64,000 bases of DNA from Prorocentrum cordatum (GCA_963575745.1 CAUYUJ010008114.1:145672-209671), one strand, 5' to 3'. Positions 10,878-22,065 are shown, counted from the stretch's first letter. Notes: generated from the sequence alone by a model not told the origin. Translations and numbers: made by a program.

Positions 10878-11827
10878 CTGGGAGCCCAGTTGTGAGGATG
10901 TCCCAGGCAAACTGACCGGACTACCTCGCGCGCTGAATCTCGGAGCGAGCCCAGACTTGCGAGGAGGTCTGAAGCGAAATTGGCCCGACCCCAGAGTTCC
11001 GACGATGGATCAGGCGAATCTGGCCCGAGAACCTCGAGCGCATCATCTCTGAGCCCGGAGTTGCGGGGACGCATCAAGCGAAATTGGCCAAACGACCTCA
11101 GGCGCGGCATGTCTGAACCCAGAGTTGCGAAGACGTCTCAGACGAAATTGGCCAGGCCACCTCAAGTCAGGAGCATCTCGAAGCCCAAACTTGCGAGGAT
11201 GTCTCAGGCGAACCGGACCGACAACCTCGCGCGTCGCAACTTCGAGCCTAGAGTTGTGAGGATGTCTCGGGCGATACGGGCCAGATCACCTCAGGCCACA
11301 ACAATTCAATTCTGAGACCAGAGTTGCGAGGATGTCTCAGGCGAAATCGGCCAGACCACCTCGCGCGCGGCATCTCTGAACCTGGAGTTGCGAGGATGTA
11401 TCAGGCGGAACGGGCTGGACCAGCTTAGGTCAGAGTAAATCTGAGCCCGCGCGCGACATCTTGCAGCCCAGAGACGTCGCATGCAAAATCCGCCGGACCA
11501 CTTCGCACGCGGTCTCTCGGAGCCAAGAGTTGCGAGGACGTGTGAGGCGAGTTTGGCTGGACCACCTCACGCCTGGCAGCTCGGATCCCAGAATTGCGGG
11601 CATGCCCCGGGCGACCTGGGCCGGACCAATTCAGGTCATGGCATATCTAGGCCAAGAGTTGCGAGGATGTCCAGGGCGAATCAGACCAACTCAGGTCAGA
11701 GCATTTCCGATCCCAGAGGTGCAAGGATGCCTCTGGCGAAAATGGGCCAGACCACCTCGCGAAAGGTATATCTGAGCCAAGAATTGTGAGGATGTCTCAA
11801 GCGAAATGGGTCGGACCACATCAAGCC

Positions 11828-11867
<40 letters not shown>

Positions 11868-12280
11868 CCCAGAGTTGCGAGGATCCTCAGGCGAGCCGGG
11901 CCGCACCTCTTCACGCGCGGCATCTAGGAGCCCAGACTTGCGAAGATGTCTCAGGCTATATTGACCAGACCACCTCGCGCGCGGCATCTCGCAGAGTTGG
12001 GAGGACATCTCAGGCGAGAATGTCTGAAGTAGAATTGTCCAGATCACCTCGCGCGCGGCATGTCTGAGCCTAGAGTCGTGAGGATGTCTAAGGCGAAGCG
12101 GGCTGGACCTACTCAGGTTAGGGGCATATCTCAGCCCAGAATTGCGAAGATGGCGAAACGGACCGGACCACTTCGCGCGTGGCATCTTGGATTCCAGAGT
12201 TGCGAGGATGTATCAGGCGAAATGGGCCAGGCCATCTTGCCCCCGGCAACTCGGAGCCCAGAGTTGCGACGATCTCTCAA
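10878..12280 (+). repeat. 68-bp satellite array, outer block, right arm A
   Basis: About 20 units with the core GAGTTGCGAGGATGTCTCAG then GCGAAATGGGCC. An expanded (TA)n run sits at about 11,831-11,864, where copy B (47,369) has only ATATATG. Confidence 0.92.
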
Positions 12281-12284
12281 CGCA

Positions 12285-12375
12285 ATGTAATGCAGTGCCA
12301 TGGGAAGTGACGCAACAGAAATGCAATGCCATGCGTTGTAATGCAATGCCATGCAATGCAACGCAAAGGGCCTCC
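12285..12375. repeat. AATGC/ATGCC short tandem repeat
   Basis: Degenerate ATGCAATGCCATGCAATGC repeats at the outer edge of the 68-bp array. Repeated at 47,790-47,880, and inverted and longer at 28,575-28,715. Confidence 0.8.
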
Positions 12376-12654
12376 ATGCAATGGGAACAGACAGTGGCTT
12401 CCACTGCGTGAGATGCGGGATAGAGATAGAGAGGGAAAGGAGGAGCACGGAGGAGGAGGTGTAGTTGTTTTTCCAGAGCTCCCCATGCAGCTTGGTATGA
12501 ACCACTGTGCAACACCAGTAGCAGGAGGCAGGGCTGGCAACAGGATCAAGCAAACGAAGCGCATTTAGCATGCCAGAAGCTCACTTAGCAGGAAGAGGAC
12601 GCTTTCGGCGACGGCGGCGGCGACGACGACCGACGACGACGGCCGCCGAAGGCC
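12376..12654. other. Non-satellite outer arm segment with diverged end module
   Basis: Contains GGCAGGGCTGGCAACAGGAT followed by CAAGC and, near 12,580, CACTTAGCAGGAA. This is a diverged version of the end module at 12,905-12,992. The last part is (GAC/GGC)-rich. No gene is supported. Confidence 0.6.
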
Positions 12655-12890
12655 GCCGAGGCAGAGGAGGAGGAGGAGGAGGAGGAGAAGGAGGAGGAGA
12701 AGGAGGAGGAGGAGGAGGAGGAGAGGGAGGAGGAGGTGACAAGGAATTGTGGGAGGAGGAGGAGGAGGAGGAGGAGGAGGAGGAGGAGGAGGAGGAGAAG
12801 GAGGGAGTGGTAGGACGTGACAAGAGGAAGGATGGGGAGGACAGGAGGAGGAAGTGGAGGAGGAGGAGGAGGACGAGGAGGATGACGAGA
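12655..12890. repeat. (GAG)n purine tract near right end of copy A
   Basis: GAG/AGG triplets on the plus strand, interrupted by GTGACAAG. The first sub-tract is of similar length in both copies; the second is longer here than in copy B (48,260-48,310). Confidence 0.9.
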
Positions 12891-12904
12891 AGAAAAACAG
12901 GACC

Positions 12905-12992
12905 AGCAGCAGGAGGCGGAGCTGGCAACAGGATCAAGCACATCGGGAGCCCACTTAGCAGAACAGAAGCCCACTTAGCAGGAACACGACTT
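12905..12992. repeat. End module of the palindrome unit
   Basis: Carries GGCGGAGCTGGCAACAGGAT, CAAGCACATCGGGAGC and two direct copies of CCCACTTAGCAG, ending ...GGAACACGACTT. Related modules occur at 12,525-12,595, 48,034-48,105 and 48,414-48,491, inverted at 28,314-28,380, and diverged at 27,811-27,850. Identity with copy B ends exactly at 12,992/48,491. Confidence 0.8.
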
Positions 12993-12994
12993 CC

Positions 12995-13385
12995 GTGGTC
13001 TGCGCAGGCCGACCTGGGCGGCGGATGGTGCTGCCCTCCCGCCGCTGCTGGTGCGGCCCGCCCCACCGTCTGCCTGGGGTTGGCGGTGGAGCTGAGCAGC
13101 GGGGTGCCTCCTCTGCTGCTTTCATTGGTGGTGGCCCTGTCGGCAACCACTGCCGCCTGCAGCCTCCTCTGCGGAGGCTGTTGCGTCGGGGCTCTGGTGG
13201 CCTTCGCACACGGGCGTCGATCGCAGCCCTTGGAGGGCTTCGGTCGAGGCCCGCAGCGCGCCCTGGCCTATGGCCCAGGCGCGCAGGCTGAGGAGCGAGC
13301 GCAGCCTTCGGCACCGGGCCCCGTCGTTGCTCCGCATGACGGCCGAGCTCGAATGATGGCTTTCGCGCCGACGGTCAGCCAACAG
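12995..13385 (+). other. Leader of the retroelement with a hydrophobic stretch
   Basis: One plus-strand frame (12,993-13,745) includes a strongly hydrophobic segment PPLLLSLVVALSATTAACSL (about 13,107-13,166) followed by more small and Cys residues. It could be a membrane segment of the polyprotein N terminus, or chance. No start is assigned. Confidence 0.3.
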
Positions 13386-14410
13386 CCATGGCGGACGACG
13401 CATCAGCGTCGGGGGAGCCCCCATCCCCGACGGGCCGCTTTGGCACGACCTTCGCCCGCTATCGTCCTCGACGGCGTCGCGCTACGACCGCTGGCAGCTG
13501 GGCGAGGGCGACGTGAGCTACGCCGCGATCCCCTCGGCCATTCGGTCTGGGGGCGCCTTGCCGGCACTGCCCGGGCCCTTTCGCTCGGCCGACCTTCTCA
13601 GTTTGGCGGAGGCGGAAGGGTTCAGCGGGCTGGTCGGCCCCGTCCAGGTGGTCAGCATGCCCTTGCTCGGTGCGGCTTCGTGCCCGCTGAGCACGACCGC
13701 TTCGGCGCTGGTGGTCGATCTGGAGATCGCCGAGCTGGAGCTTGAGACTCTCGCCCCTCTCGATGAGGGAGAAGCCGACAGGCTTGTCTCGTTCGGCTCT
13801 GCCCGTGGCCGCGCGCGTTGGCCGCGCCTTCTGGGGGTCGTCGGCCTGCGCGACGCGCGTGGCGACCCGCGGCGCGGCACCCCTGGGCGGGGGGGGGGGC
13901 GCCCCCTGGCCCGGGCGGCAACGCCCCGCCATTCTGCGGGCGAGTTCGCAGGGGGCGAGGGGAAGACGCCGACGTCGAGGAGCGCCCTCCATTCCCCGTG
14001 CGAACGACGACGTTGCCGGCGGCACCTCCACCTCCGCCGCGGGCCCGTCTCGGCGCCCAGCCGAAACCCTGGGCGAGCGAGGCCCGCCATCTCGCGGGGG
14101 GGCGCGATCGCTGCGGCTCCAGACGAGGTCGCGCCAGTGACCCGCGCAGAGGTCCAGCTGGAGATCCAGCGGCTGCTCGCCGCGAATGCGGCCCAGTCAG
14201 TGGCCCCGACTCGGGGGGCGCGCCCGCGCACGCTGGGGGCGCGCGTCGAGGCGCCGCAGCTGTTCGCCAAAGAGGCGGCGCGCGCGGGCAAGGGGGACCT
14301 GCGGGCGATGCCAGAGAAGTCGCCGCCGCTCGCCCCTGCCTCGCTCCGCCACGCCACGCCCTTTTTGCGTCGGCGGCTAGGCGGAGCGACTGCTCTGGCG
14401 ATTTAGCAAC
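13386..14410 (+). pseudogene. Gag-like N-terminal region of the retroelement
   Basis: ATG at 13,388 opens MADDASASGEPPSPTGRFG; protein-like sequence then continues in another frame with SRYDRWQLGEGDVSYAAIPS (about 13,474-13,533) and LVVDLEIAELELETLAPLDE (near 13,708-13,767). A further block with VTRAEVQLEIQRLLAANAA lies near 14,140-14,195. Acidic and amphipathic segments alternate with Pro/Arg-rich linkers. At least one frameshift is needed, and the middle (13,790-14,090) is ambiguous between frames. The gag-like role is inferred from its position upstream of the RT; I recognise no zinc knuckle. Confidence 0.45.
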
Positions 14411-14417
14411 CACGCGC

Positions 14418-15290
14418 ACAAACACGAGTGAGCAGCGGCCCAGCGTCCGTTTTGGAGCTGGCGTTATCGTGTCTGCGGGAGTCCCTCCAGCGGTCAGGGC
14501 AGCCCAAGGCGGCGACGCATCTCCTCCCGTGGACGTCAGCGACCCTCTTCACCCCGCTGCCCTGCCCCTCTCGGGACAGCGGTCGAAGGGGGGTCGTCGG
14601 AATCTCAACGCGTGGGATCGCGCGTCGCAGGGAATAGTAGCCAGTGCTGCTGCAGCACGGGCTGGAGGTTCGATCCGTCCTGAGGGCGAACCTCGCTCGG
14701 GATCCGGGCGGAGCCGTCCGCGGTCGCCCCCGTGGCCATGTTTCAGTTTTTTCTTTTGTTCTCCCAGGCGCAGCCCGTGGGGGGCCCGGCCAGCGACGCG
14801 CGAGATGCCCGCCCTCTCCGCGTAGCCGAGCGCGGAGCTGCGGCGTGCGCCCGAGAGTGGGGGCGCAGACTGGGTGGAAGCCTTGATCAACTGGCAGGTG
14901 GCCGCGCTGACCTGAAAGCTGCCCTGTTCCTGGCGGGGCTCGAGGCGCCCCCAGTTCAGGCGACTCGTATCCACGCGGGGGGAGAGGCCCCGTTGCCGTT
15001 TTCCCCGCTAGTGGACCCTCGCTGGCAGTCGGCTCAGGACGAGCGTGCGAGGGAGATGGCGCGTCGGCGCCGGGCGGGCGGGGCAGGCGAAAGCCCCCCC
15101 GGCCGCCGAGTCGAAGACCCCGCCCAAGGCGAAGCCCAAGGGGGGGACGTTTTCCTCGAAAGGGCCCCCGAAGAAGGCTGGCGGGGCCCGACTCGGGGGG
15201 CCCTCTCATTTTGCGCGCGGCGGCCGAGGGTGGAGGTCGCGACGGGCCGATGTTTTCGGCGACGTTAGGCGGCCGACGCGCGTCCCTGGG
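14418..15290 (+). pseudogene. Downstream gag-like / linker region with frameshifts
   Basis: Two protein-like stretches are visible. One, in the frame of 14,732-15,268, includes LDQLAGGRADLKAALFLAGL and then EAPPVQATRI. The second, in the frame of 15,045-15,776, includes KTPPKAKPKGGTFSSKGPPK, a Lys/Pro-rich stretch. The switch from one frame to the other without an obvious intron indicates decay. Function is unknown; a basic nucleic-acid-binding linker between gag and pol is plausible. Confidence 0.4.
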
Positions 15291-15795
15291 CTGAGCGGAG
15301 CCGCAGCCGTGGGAATGTGCTACTCCCGCCATGCAGTTCCGGCCCCACAGGGAGATGGACGCTTCGCGGTCGCGGCCCTCGCTCCGCATCAGGCCCCCCA
15401 TCGTGCCCCGACGGATCCCGTGGTTCTTCCTTGCTCTAGCGGTGCGGACTCTGTCTCGCCCGCCACCTGCGCGTCGCGCCCTTCGCGGCTGACCTCGCTG
15501 CCGTGCTGCGCTTTTGTTCCAGGCGCGAACGTCGATGCCACGCACTGGGCTGGCCCACGTGGGGCAGGGTGCTCAGTGTCCTCTCGCGCCCACCTCCCGG
15601 GTGCCCCTGCGCGCGCCGCTCCGGAGCGCGCTTCTTTCCGAGGAGTGCTTCCCCCACGACCCCTGGACGCGCCCCCCGGCCTGCGCCCCCGAGCCGCCTG
15701 CGACGTCGTCTACGGGTCGCGCCAGTCAGCGCTGGCGGCTGAAGCGCGCCGCGTGCGCTCGGGCAGCGTGGGATGACTGCACTTAACTTGCCCAC
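15291..15795 (+). other. GC-rich inter-domain stretch, no confident domain
   Basis: Open in several frames, as expected at this base composition. No motif is recognised on either strand. Confidence 0.4.
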
Positions 15796-16010
15796 TTGAG
15801 GCGCCTAGCCCCGCGCCCCCCGAGGCCCGCGCGCGCGACGGTCGCCCCGTGCCAGGAGGGCACGCTGAACCGCTTCGAGCGGCTCTTCATGATCGCAGTT
15901 CGCCTTGCCCGCGGGGGCAAGAGCGGCTCGGGGCGGACGTTCGCGCAGATCGACGCCGCGGAGGCATCGCTCCATTGTCTGTCCACTTATCTTGCAGTTG
16001 TAGGGCCTCC
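15796..16010 (+). pseudogene. Conserved-looking block upstream of RT
   Basis: One frame reads LNRFERLFMIAVRLARGGKS, then GRTFAQIDAAEASLHCLSTY, ending near 16,000. It is amphipathic and helical-looking with balanced composition, unlike the Arg/Pro-rich translations around it. It probably belongs to the same polyprotein. I cannot name the domain. Confidence 0.4.
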
Positions 16011-16605
16011 TTATTCTCCTCATCCCTCGTGCTCGCCCCCGTGCGGGTCTGCCCGAGCAGCGCGTCGGTTGCTGGCTCGCCGGTTTCTGCGCTGGTCTTG
16101 GGCTCTATCGACGCCGAGCCCGGTGAGCTTAGAGTCGCGGCGTCCCACGTCAAGTGTGATTATTCGCCTACGTCTGATCCCGCCCCCCCGCCCTCTCCGA
16201 CCCCCGGGTCCGCGCTGCCTTTCTGGGCCCCGAGGTCGCGCGCCTTCCGCGCGGACAGTGGCCTGACGGGCTTCGGGGTGCTCGGGTTCACATGTTTCGG
16301 GCGGAGCTGCGGGGGCGTCTGTCGGAAATGGGACACCTCCGGCGCCCTGCGCCCGACCCCTCCTCGGATTTCGATCGGGGCGAGGCGCGCGGAGCTTTTG
16401 GAGCCCCCAGGGGCGGCGATTTCGATCGTCCGACCCTGAAGCCCACGGTGGTGAACAGTCTCTGTCAGAGCATCTTCTCCAGCACTCAACGCCTGGACCA
16501 GGGTATTTTAGATTTCCGCGTGCGCCTGGCTCCTGGCCAGTGGCCGGGTTTGTCACGCGATGGTTTGCGCGAGTTCTCTTCTACCTGTGAGGTGCCGCCG
16601 GTTCG
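16011..16605 (+). other. Degenerate stretch between conserved block and RT core
   Basis: G+C-rich, with short protein-like pieces only (for example LRLIPPPRPLRPPGPR, VVNSLCQSIFSSTQRLDQ). The expected N-terminal RT fingers are not clearly visible and may be missing or frameshifted. Confidence 0.35.
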
Positions 16606-16638
16606 GGCCAAGCGGAATGCGTTGCGAGCGCGGCCCCC

Positions 16639-17240
16639 GCGGACCGCTTCAAGTCGTTCCAGGCATGGCGGTCCAAGCTGGCTAGGATCGATGTGTCCCC
16701 GCGCCTGAACGCGCTCGCGATAGGCGACAGCATGGCTGTTGAGGTCGCCAATTCCGCCCATGAGGGCGTGCCGCGCAATTTCGAGGTTATCCGCCCTGGG
16801 GGGCAAGATGTGCATCGTGTTCCTTTTCCGCGCGGCCTGTTCGTCGAGGTGCTCAATATCGACGAGATCACGCGGGCTTTCGGAAGCTCTCCTGGACAGA
16901 TGATGCCCCGCGGCCTGACGACCCGTTTCGTCGCGATCAGATGGTCTTCGCCGCCTGCGACCGCGGGCGACCCGGCGCGGGCCCCATCCAGCATCCAGGT
17001 AAGCGGGCGCGCGGCGCGGCCCACGAGGTCGTCGCCGGCGCCGTGGTGCAAGGTAGGATTGACAGTGTTTGCGCCCCGCTTGTTCGGACGGTGGCTTTGT
17101 GCAGGCTCGCGCGTGTCCATGTGTGCCTCGGTCGTTTGACGCACGCCGTGGTGGTGTCGCTTGTGGGGCGCTGGGTGCAAGTGTTCCTGCATCGCCGACC
17201 TTCTGTCGGTGTTCACCCGCGCCTACACCGCCCAATCTAC
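16639..17240 (+). pseudogene. Reverse transcriptase core remnant
   Basis: The first frame (16,639-16,890) reads through FKSFQAWRSKLARIDVSPRL, NALAIGDSMAVEVANSAHEG and RVPFPRGLFVEVLNIDEITR. The NIDE tetrad (about 16,852-16,866) sits where dinoflagellate RTs I recall carry the x-I-D-D catalytic box, so the second catalytic Asp appears replaced by Glu here. After a frameshift near 16,935 a second frame continues with QMVFAACDRGRPGAGPIQHP and GRWVQVFLHRRPSVGV, matching the thumb/connection region of the same remembered family. Two frames and an altered active site mean it is dead. Confidence 0.6.
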
Positions 17241-17520
17241 CCTCGACATGGGAACCGCTTCGGAGTGCTGGCTGCCCATCCCCTCTCGCCGCGAACTCCT
17301 AGCACGCGCGTATCTGGCCTACGCGGCCACGACCGACCTCCGCGCAGGTTATGCCCCCGAAGTCTTCGGCGCGGACGCTTGCGGCGTTGGCCGAGCGCCT
17401 GTCGGCCCGCGCCTCTCGGCCGTTCTGCGGCGCAGGTCCGAGCGCGGCGGGTTGCGCGCCGCGTTGTACGATCGCCGATTTGTTCGTTGCGCTGAGCCGC
17501 GGGACTTCCCTGGGGCCTGA
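17205..17520 (+). pseudogene. RT connection / RNase H-like remnant, N-terminal part
   Basis: Open frame ending TGA at 17,518-17,520. It includes RREL...YLAYAATTDLRAGYA, PEVFGADACGVGRAPVG and LRRRSERGGLRAALYDRR. The DAC box after a short beta-strand is where RNase H-like domains of related elements have their first catalytic Asp. It is shifted one frame relative to the preceding RT block. Neighbouring text continues without a stop-free frame, so the domain is broken again downstream. Confidence 0.5.
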
Positions 17521-18000
17521 GCTCGCCCAGCTGCGCGCATAATTGGGTCTCCCCTCGCTGGGCCTCTGTCGCTCCGCGTTTGATCGCTGAGCTGCCAGGG
17601 GCCCTGTACTCCCGATTGGCTTGCGAATGGGAGTTTGATGCGCCCCTCCACAGAACTATATTGGAGACAGCCGACTGCAACAGCCACTGAGAGCACAGTT
17701 GCATTCGGTGCCTCGATGTGCAGATTCCTGTGTTGTTGTGCTCCAACATGCCCTGGGCGCCACCGCTCACGGCCAGACTAGCTCCCCTGGGCCTCCCCAT
17801 GTGCGATGTTACCTTACATCGTCGGGGGAGGTCTCTACCTTGGAGGCCTGCGCGCTCCAACTGATGCGCATAGGGCTGACGACCCGGCTCGGAACCGCGC
17901 GGCGCGGCCGCCCTCACGGCCACCCCCCGCGTGGCTGCTCGAAGGGGAGGCGGGCGACCCCCCAGGTTTGATTTTGGCCCTGGCGTTTTCCCGCGCGTCT
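17521..18000 (+). pseudogene. RNase H-like remnant, C-terminal part
   Basis: Frames switch repeatedly. One short piece (about 17,715-17,795) reads CADSCVVVLQHALGATAHGQ, followed in another frame by LPYIVGGGLYLGGLRAPTDA and HRADDPARNRAARPPSRPPP (about 17,810-17,935). An ...ADDPxRxR box preceded by a hydrophobic strand is, from memory, a hallmark near the end of the RNase H region in dinoflagellate tyrosine-recombinase retroelements. Confidence 0.55.
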
Positions 18001-20690
18001 GACCCCGCTTGCATGCGGGATCGCGTGGCTGCGTTGTGCTTGATTCGCAGGCCCGGGGGCGCGGCCCCCCGTGGCCCCGCGCCGCCCGCCCCCCCCCTCG
18101 GGCGCGGGGGTGGCCGCCTTTGCCAGGGGCCCCTCGCAGCCAGATGCGCCCTCGGCTCCGGAGGCCCCCCGCGGTGCTGCGGCCTGCGACCTCGGCCGCA
18201 GCCGCGCTTTGCGGGGGCCGCGCGTCGCGCTGCTCTGTCAGCGCGGCCCTGCCAGCGATGGCTTCGACGGGGGTGCGAGGTTGGAGGCTGCCCCTGAAGC
18301 CTCTCCCGCGCCCGCGCCAGGGCCTTCCCGGCCGTCGGGCCCCGTCGCGGCTCCGCCTCTGCGGGCGGCGTCCGATCCGTCCTCGGGGCTCGACGCTGGC
18401 GCCGTCGGGGCGCCTCTTCTCGGCGCCGCGTCGCTTCGCGAGCTCCGCGCGGCCGCGGACCGCGGCCGCCCTCCTGGGCGCGGCCGTGGACGCGCCTCGG
18501 CCTGTCATCGAGGCCGCGTTCCGCAAGATTGTCACCCCGACATGGCCCCAGTCGGGAGTGACGGCCTCGAGCCGGCGGGGGAGCGGGCGGGCCGCTGGCG
18601 GGCCTTCTGCGACGCCGAGTCCACGCTGGCGCAGGCTTGCGGGGCCCCCAGCGCCTGGGGCAGCCTCGCGAGCGCTGTCGAAGGCTTGGGCGCAGGGCAG
18701 GGGGGCCCGCAGTCGTGCGACCGCTGGCCGCTCCTTCGTGCTGACGGCCCTCGACGAGGCGGTGACCTCTCGCGTGCTCGCGGCCGAAGATGAGCTTCGC
18801 CTGCGTCGGGCTCTGTCTGACTCGCGGGAAGTCGCTCGAGGCATCGGCCCCGCGGACTCCGCGCTGGCCGCCGCTGGCTCCGCGGTGCCCATGCAGGTCG
18901 CCGAGCAAGAGCGCGCGGGGTTGAGCGCGATCCGCACGGCGCGTTCCGCGATGGCCAGCAGCCTCGCCCCCTTCCGCCGCGCCGCGGGGCGAGGCCCCCC
19001 GCGCTGCCTCGCGGGCTGGCCCGGCCAGCAGCGTCGCCGATCGCGAGGCGACGCGGCGGCTGATGGGGGCTGGGGCGTGGGAAGCGCGCGGGCTGAAGCG
19101 CGCGGAGCCAGTCCGGAACGGCCGACGCCAGCGCGAGCCTACGCGCGCGGTGCTCCGCCACGCCGTGGTCGCGCACCGAGCGGGGGCTCGCAGACAGCGC
19201 TGCGCGCGCGGGCCCCGACGCGCCCGCGTCGGCCCTCGGCCGCCCGCCGGCCGACGCGGAGGCCGCGGACCCCCGCGAGCTCGAGAGGCTGGCCGCTGAA
19301 GATCCCGCCGCCAGCTCCTCGCGGCGGGGCCAGCGGCGGGCGCGCGCGCGCGAGCCAGGGCCCGCGGGGGGAGGCGTTGGAGGACCACCCTAACCGCGGG
19401 GGCCGCGCGCCCGCCCCGCTCGGCAGCCGCGCCCGGCGCGCGGCCGACCGGCGCGGGATCGCCAGCGCCGCGGCCCCGCCCGCGATGCCCGACGCTGCCG
19501 CTGCGGCCGGCGGGGGCGGCGGTGCACCTTCAGGACCGCGCGCGCTTCCAGTTCCCCCTCCCCGGGCAGCGCCTGGGGCGCTCCCGGGCCCCCCCCCCGC
19601 GAGCGCGCGCCGCCGCGGGCCTGGGCATCCGTCCCAAGTCCCGTCCAGCCGCGGGGCCCACTGCCGTGTCGGGCCCGGCGCTGCGGCCGCGGGCCTTGCT
19701 CGGGGGGGCTCCCGCCGCGCCGCGCTGCTCCAGTTGCGCCCCTAGGCTTTGCGGGCGGGGTCTGTCCTCTCGCGGTGGCTCTGGCCCCGCGGCGGCCCAC
19801 GTGCCCGGCCGCCGCATTAGTTCCGGCCCTCCTGCTCGGCGCGCCGCTGTCGGCGGGGCGCAGAGCCGCGCTGGCGCCAGGGGCCGGGAGTCGAACCGTA
19901 GGGGAGATGCGCCCAGCCTCGTGCCAACCTCTGATCCCGAAGCATTTCTCGCCAAGGCCCCTGGCGCGGCCAGTCCTCCGCGATCGCGGAGACTGGCCGC
20001 GCCGCGGGTCGCGGGGCCCGCGGAGGCAGACGGGCGCCCCCCCCCCCTCCCCCATCCTTGCCTGGCCGCCAGGGGCGCCCCCCATGACGCCTGCCCCTTC
20101 GGACGCCCCGCGGGAGATGCTAGGGCGCCATCGGGGGGGGGGGCGGCGCGTCTCCCTTGCCCTTCCTCGCCGCCGCTGCGCCTCTGGCGCGCTCCGCGGG
20201 CGCGCTGCCCGTCTGTTTCGCGCGGGCGCCGCGCGCTCCGCAGAGGGCCCCGGCGAGCTCACCGCAGAGGGCGCCGTCGCCCCCGATGGCCAGGTGAGGG
20301 GCGGGGCTGTCGGATCCCTCATCCAGGGGGCCATTCGGGAAGCCGGTCCGGGTCGCAATGCGACGCGGCGCAAGCGGGTCGCGGCCGTGGCCGCCGTGCT
20401 GGACGGCTTGCGGCGCGCCTGCCTGGACGGGAAGTCGCCCCCCGTCTTGGGCCGGGTTCGCCGCGGGGGGCGCCCCGAGCTGCGTCGCGCGTTCGCGCGC
20501 GCAGTCTCGGCGGGGTCGCCCTCGGGGCTGCCCCCCGCGGCCCAGCGCCGCGAGACGTCGCGGGAGTGCGCGGCGCTCGCGAGGCTCGCTGGCGTCCGCG
20601 ATGTTTCGACTGGGGCTCTCTCGAAGCGGGGGGGGGCGCGCCGCCGTCGGGGGTGGGGGGCTCCGCGCGCCGCGTCGCCCTCAACGCCCG
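18001..20690 (+). other. Very GC-rich, unassigned interior of the retroelement
   Basis: Long overlapping open frames exist on both strands because stop codons are rare at this composition (for example 18,009-19,745 plus and 17,835-19,388 minus). The best protein-like piece on the plus strand is ALDEAVTSRVLAAEDELRLR near 18,740-18,800. Another is KRVAAVAAVLDGLRRACLDG near 20,374-20,433. DIRS elements often carry a methyltransferase between RNase H and recombinase; I looked for its motifs and could not identify them. Confidence 0.4.
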
Positions 20691-22065
20691 GGCCCCCTTC
20701 GCCTCTGCGCGGGAAGACCTCGCCGTCGACTCGGGCATCGAGTTCGACGGCCGCGAGGCGATGCGCCCCCCGTTCTTCGCGCCCGCGCGCGAGCGGGCGG
20801 GGCTGGTCTCGCAGGGCCGCGCAGCGGTGAGGCGCTACACTGCTGCGCGGAATGGGCTGATCTAGCGGCGCGCGCGCGGCCTCTGCACTGCTCCTGCAGC
20901 GACCGCGCCTGCCCAGCTGGCTTCGCCGCTTGGGCGGCCAGCCCTGCCGCGGGGGCGACCCCTGGGCTCCGCTTTGCCCGCCCTCGTGCTCCTCGCGCCT
21001 CCTCTGTGCGAGATTCGCATCTCGCCTCTCCGCGCCTTGAACGTCGGTCTGAATAGGAGGGCGCGTTCGAGCCCTGGCTCGCGGGGCATTCGCGCGTCAC
21101 TTCCGCTGCGCTGAGCCGCAGCGGGTGTTTGATTTCGCTTTCTCTCGCCATCTTCGGCACTTGGCTTCGCGACGCGGGTCGCCCGCGCTACATCTCGGCG
21201 CGCGCCATTTTGGGGCTACGAGGCGCGCGTCCTGACTGGCGCGCCTTCCTCGCAGAAGCTTGGGGCGTGGCCGAGCAGCGGAGACTGGCATGCCCCCCCG
21301 CGCGCCGCCTTTTTCTGCCCCGCGCCCTGCTTCGGGCGAATTATGGTTCCCCTTGGCCTGCTGTGGGGCGAGCCCCTCAGCGGCCCTGCTGCTGCTGGGT
21401 GTCGCGATGCTCCTCCGCCCTGACGAGCTTCTGGTCGCGCGCTGACCTGTCGCGACCCGGCGACCGTTTCGAGGCCAGCGGGGGCACTTTCTTCGCGATG
21501 CAGGCGCCGAAGACCCGCCGCGCCGACCCCGCGCAGCACGCTCGCTGATCCAGCGGGGCGAAGGTGAGGCTCCTGGAACTCGTGTTCCAGCATCTGTGTT
21601 CCACTGGTCGCCTTATCACCCTTGCGGCGCAGCGGCTTCCGCACTCGGTGGAGCCATTTGCTTTCGGCTTTGGGCGCGCCGTTGTCCTGCGCGGCCTCCG
21701 GGCTGGACCCTGCGCTTGCTTGCCTTCGAGGTTCTGGGGCAGCCGACTTTTGCGCGGCCGCGGAAAACGCCATTCGCGTCTTCTGGCGCGCCGTTGGCGG
21801 CAGGCATCCAGCGCGGAGCGCTATATTCAGGCTTCCGCCGCCTCGTCGGTCTCGCCCGCCTTGCCTTCATTATCCTGAGTGCGCATTGCGTTCTATGCCG
21901 CAGCTGGCGACCGCCGGGTCGCCTCCGGCCAATTTGCAGTCCTTCTGCGTGGCCCGCGCAAATTTCGGCCGCCCGCCGAGGCCTCGTCACTGCGCGGGGG
22001 CTTCGAGCATGGGCGCGGCTGGTCGCCCCCTTCGGCACGCATGGGGGCGCCTTCCCTTGAGCGAC
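20691..22065 (+). pseudogene. Tyrosine recombinase remnant
   Basis: The N-terminal core-binding part is suggested by LVSQGRAAVRRYTAARNGLI (about 20,804-20,863). Box I is clear: AALLLLGVAMLLRPDELLVA, with its Arg codon at 21,416-21,418, matching the family pattern (T/L)-L-R-x-x-E-L. The chain continues one frame over with RADLSRPGDRFEASGGTFF and PKTRRADPAQHAR. Box II appears as LACLRGSGAADF (Arg at 21,727-21,729), lacking the usual His. The nucleophile region is SAERYIQ with Tyr at 21,822-21,824. Three frames are needed and stops intervene, so it is non-functional. In DIRS elements this enzyme integrates circular cDNA. Confidence 0.68.

Larger units (their letters stand above)
1..12992. repeat. 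Giant palindrome, copy A (centre plus whole right arm; left arm cut by window start)
   Basis: This segment matches 35,412-48,491 almost base for base in the same order and orientation, differing by small indels, microsatellite lengths and one poly-T insertion. Inside it, 1 to about 2,540 is an inverted, diverged version of about 2,600-5,750, so the window starts within the left arm and the centre lies near 2,570. The right arm runs to 12,992, where similarity to copy B stops abruptly. Sub-blocks are listed separately. All long open frames in it are translations of simple repeats (poly-Asp, poly-His, Ser/Arg runs) and I do not treat them as genes. Confidence 0.9.

Noticed and set aside
17835-19388. 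Long minus-strand frame of 517 codons in the retroelement interior
   Set aside because: Arg/Pro/Ala-rich throughout, explained by rare stop codons at very high G+C; the plus strand carries the recognisable domains.
21205-21222. Second spliced-leader relic (GCCATTTTGGGGCTAC)
   Set aside because: Only CCATTTTGG matches contiguously and it lies inside the recombinase remnant reading frame.
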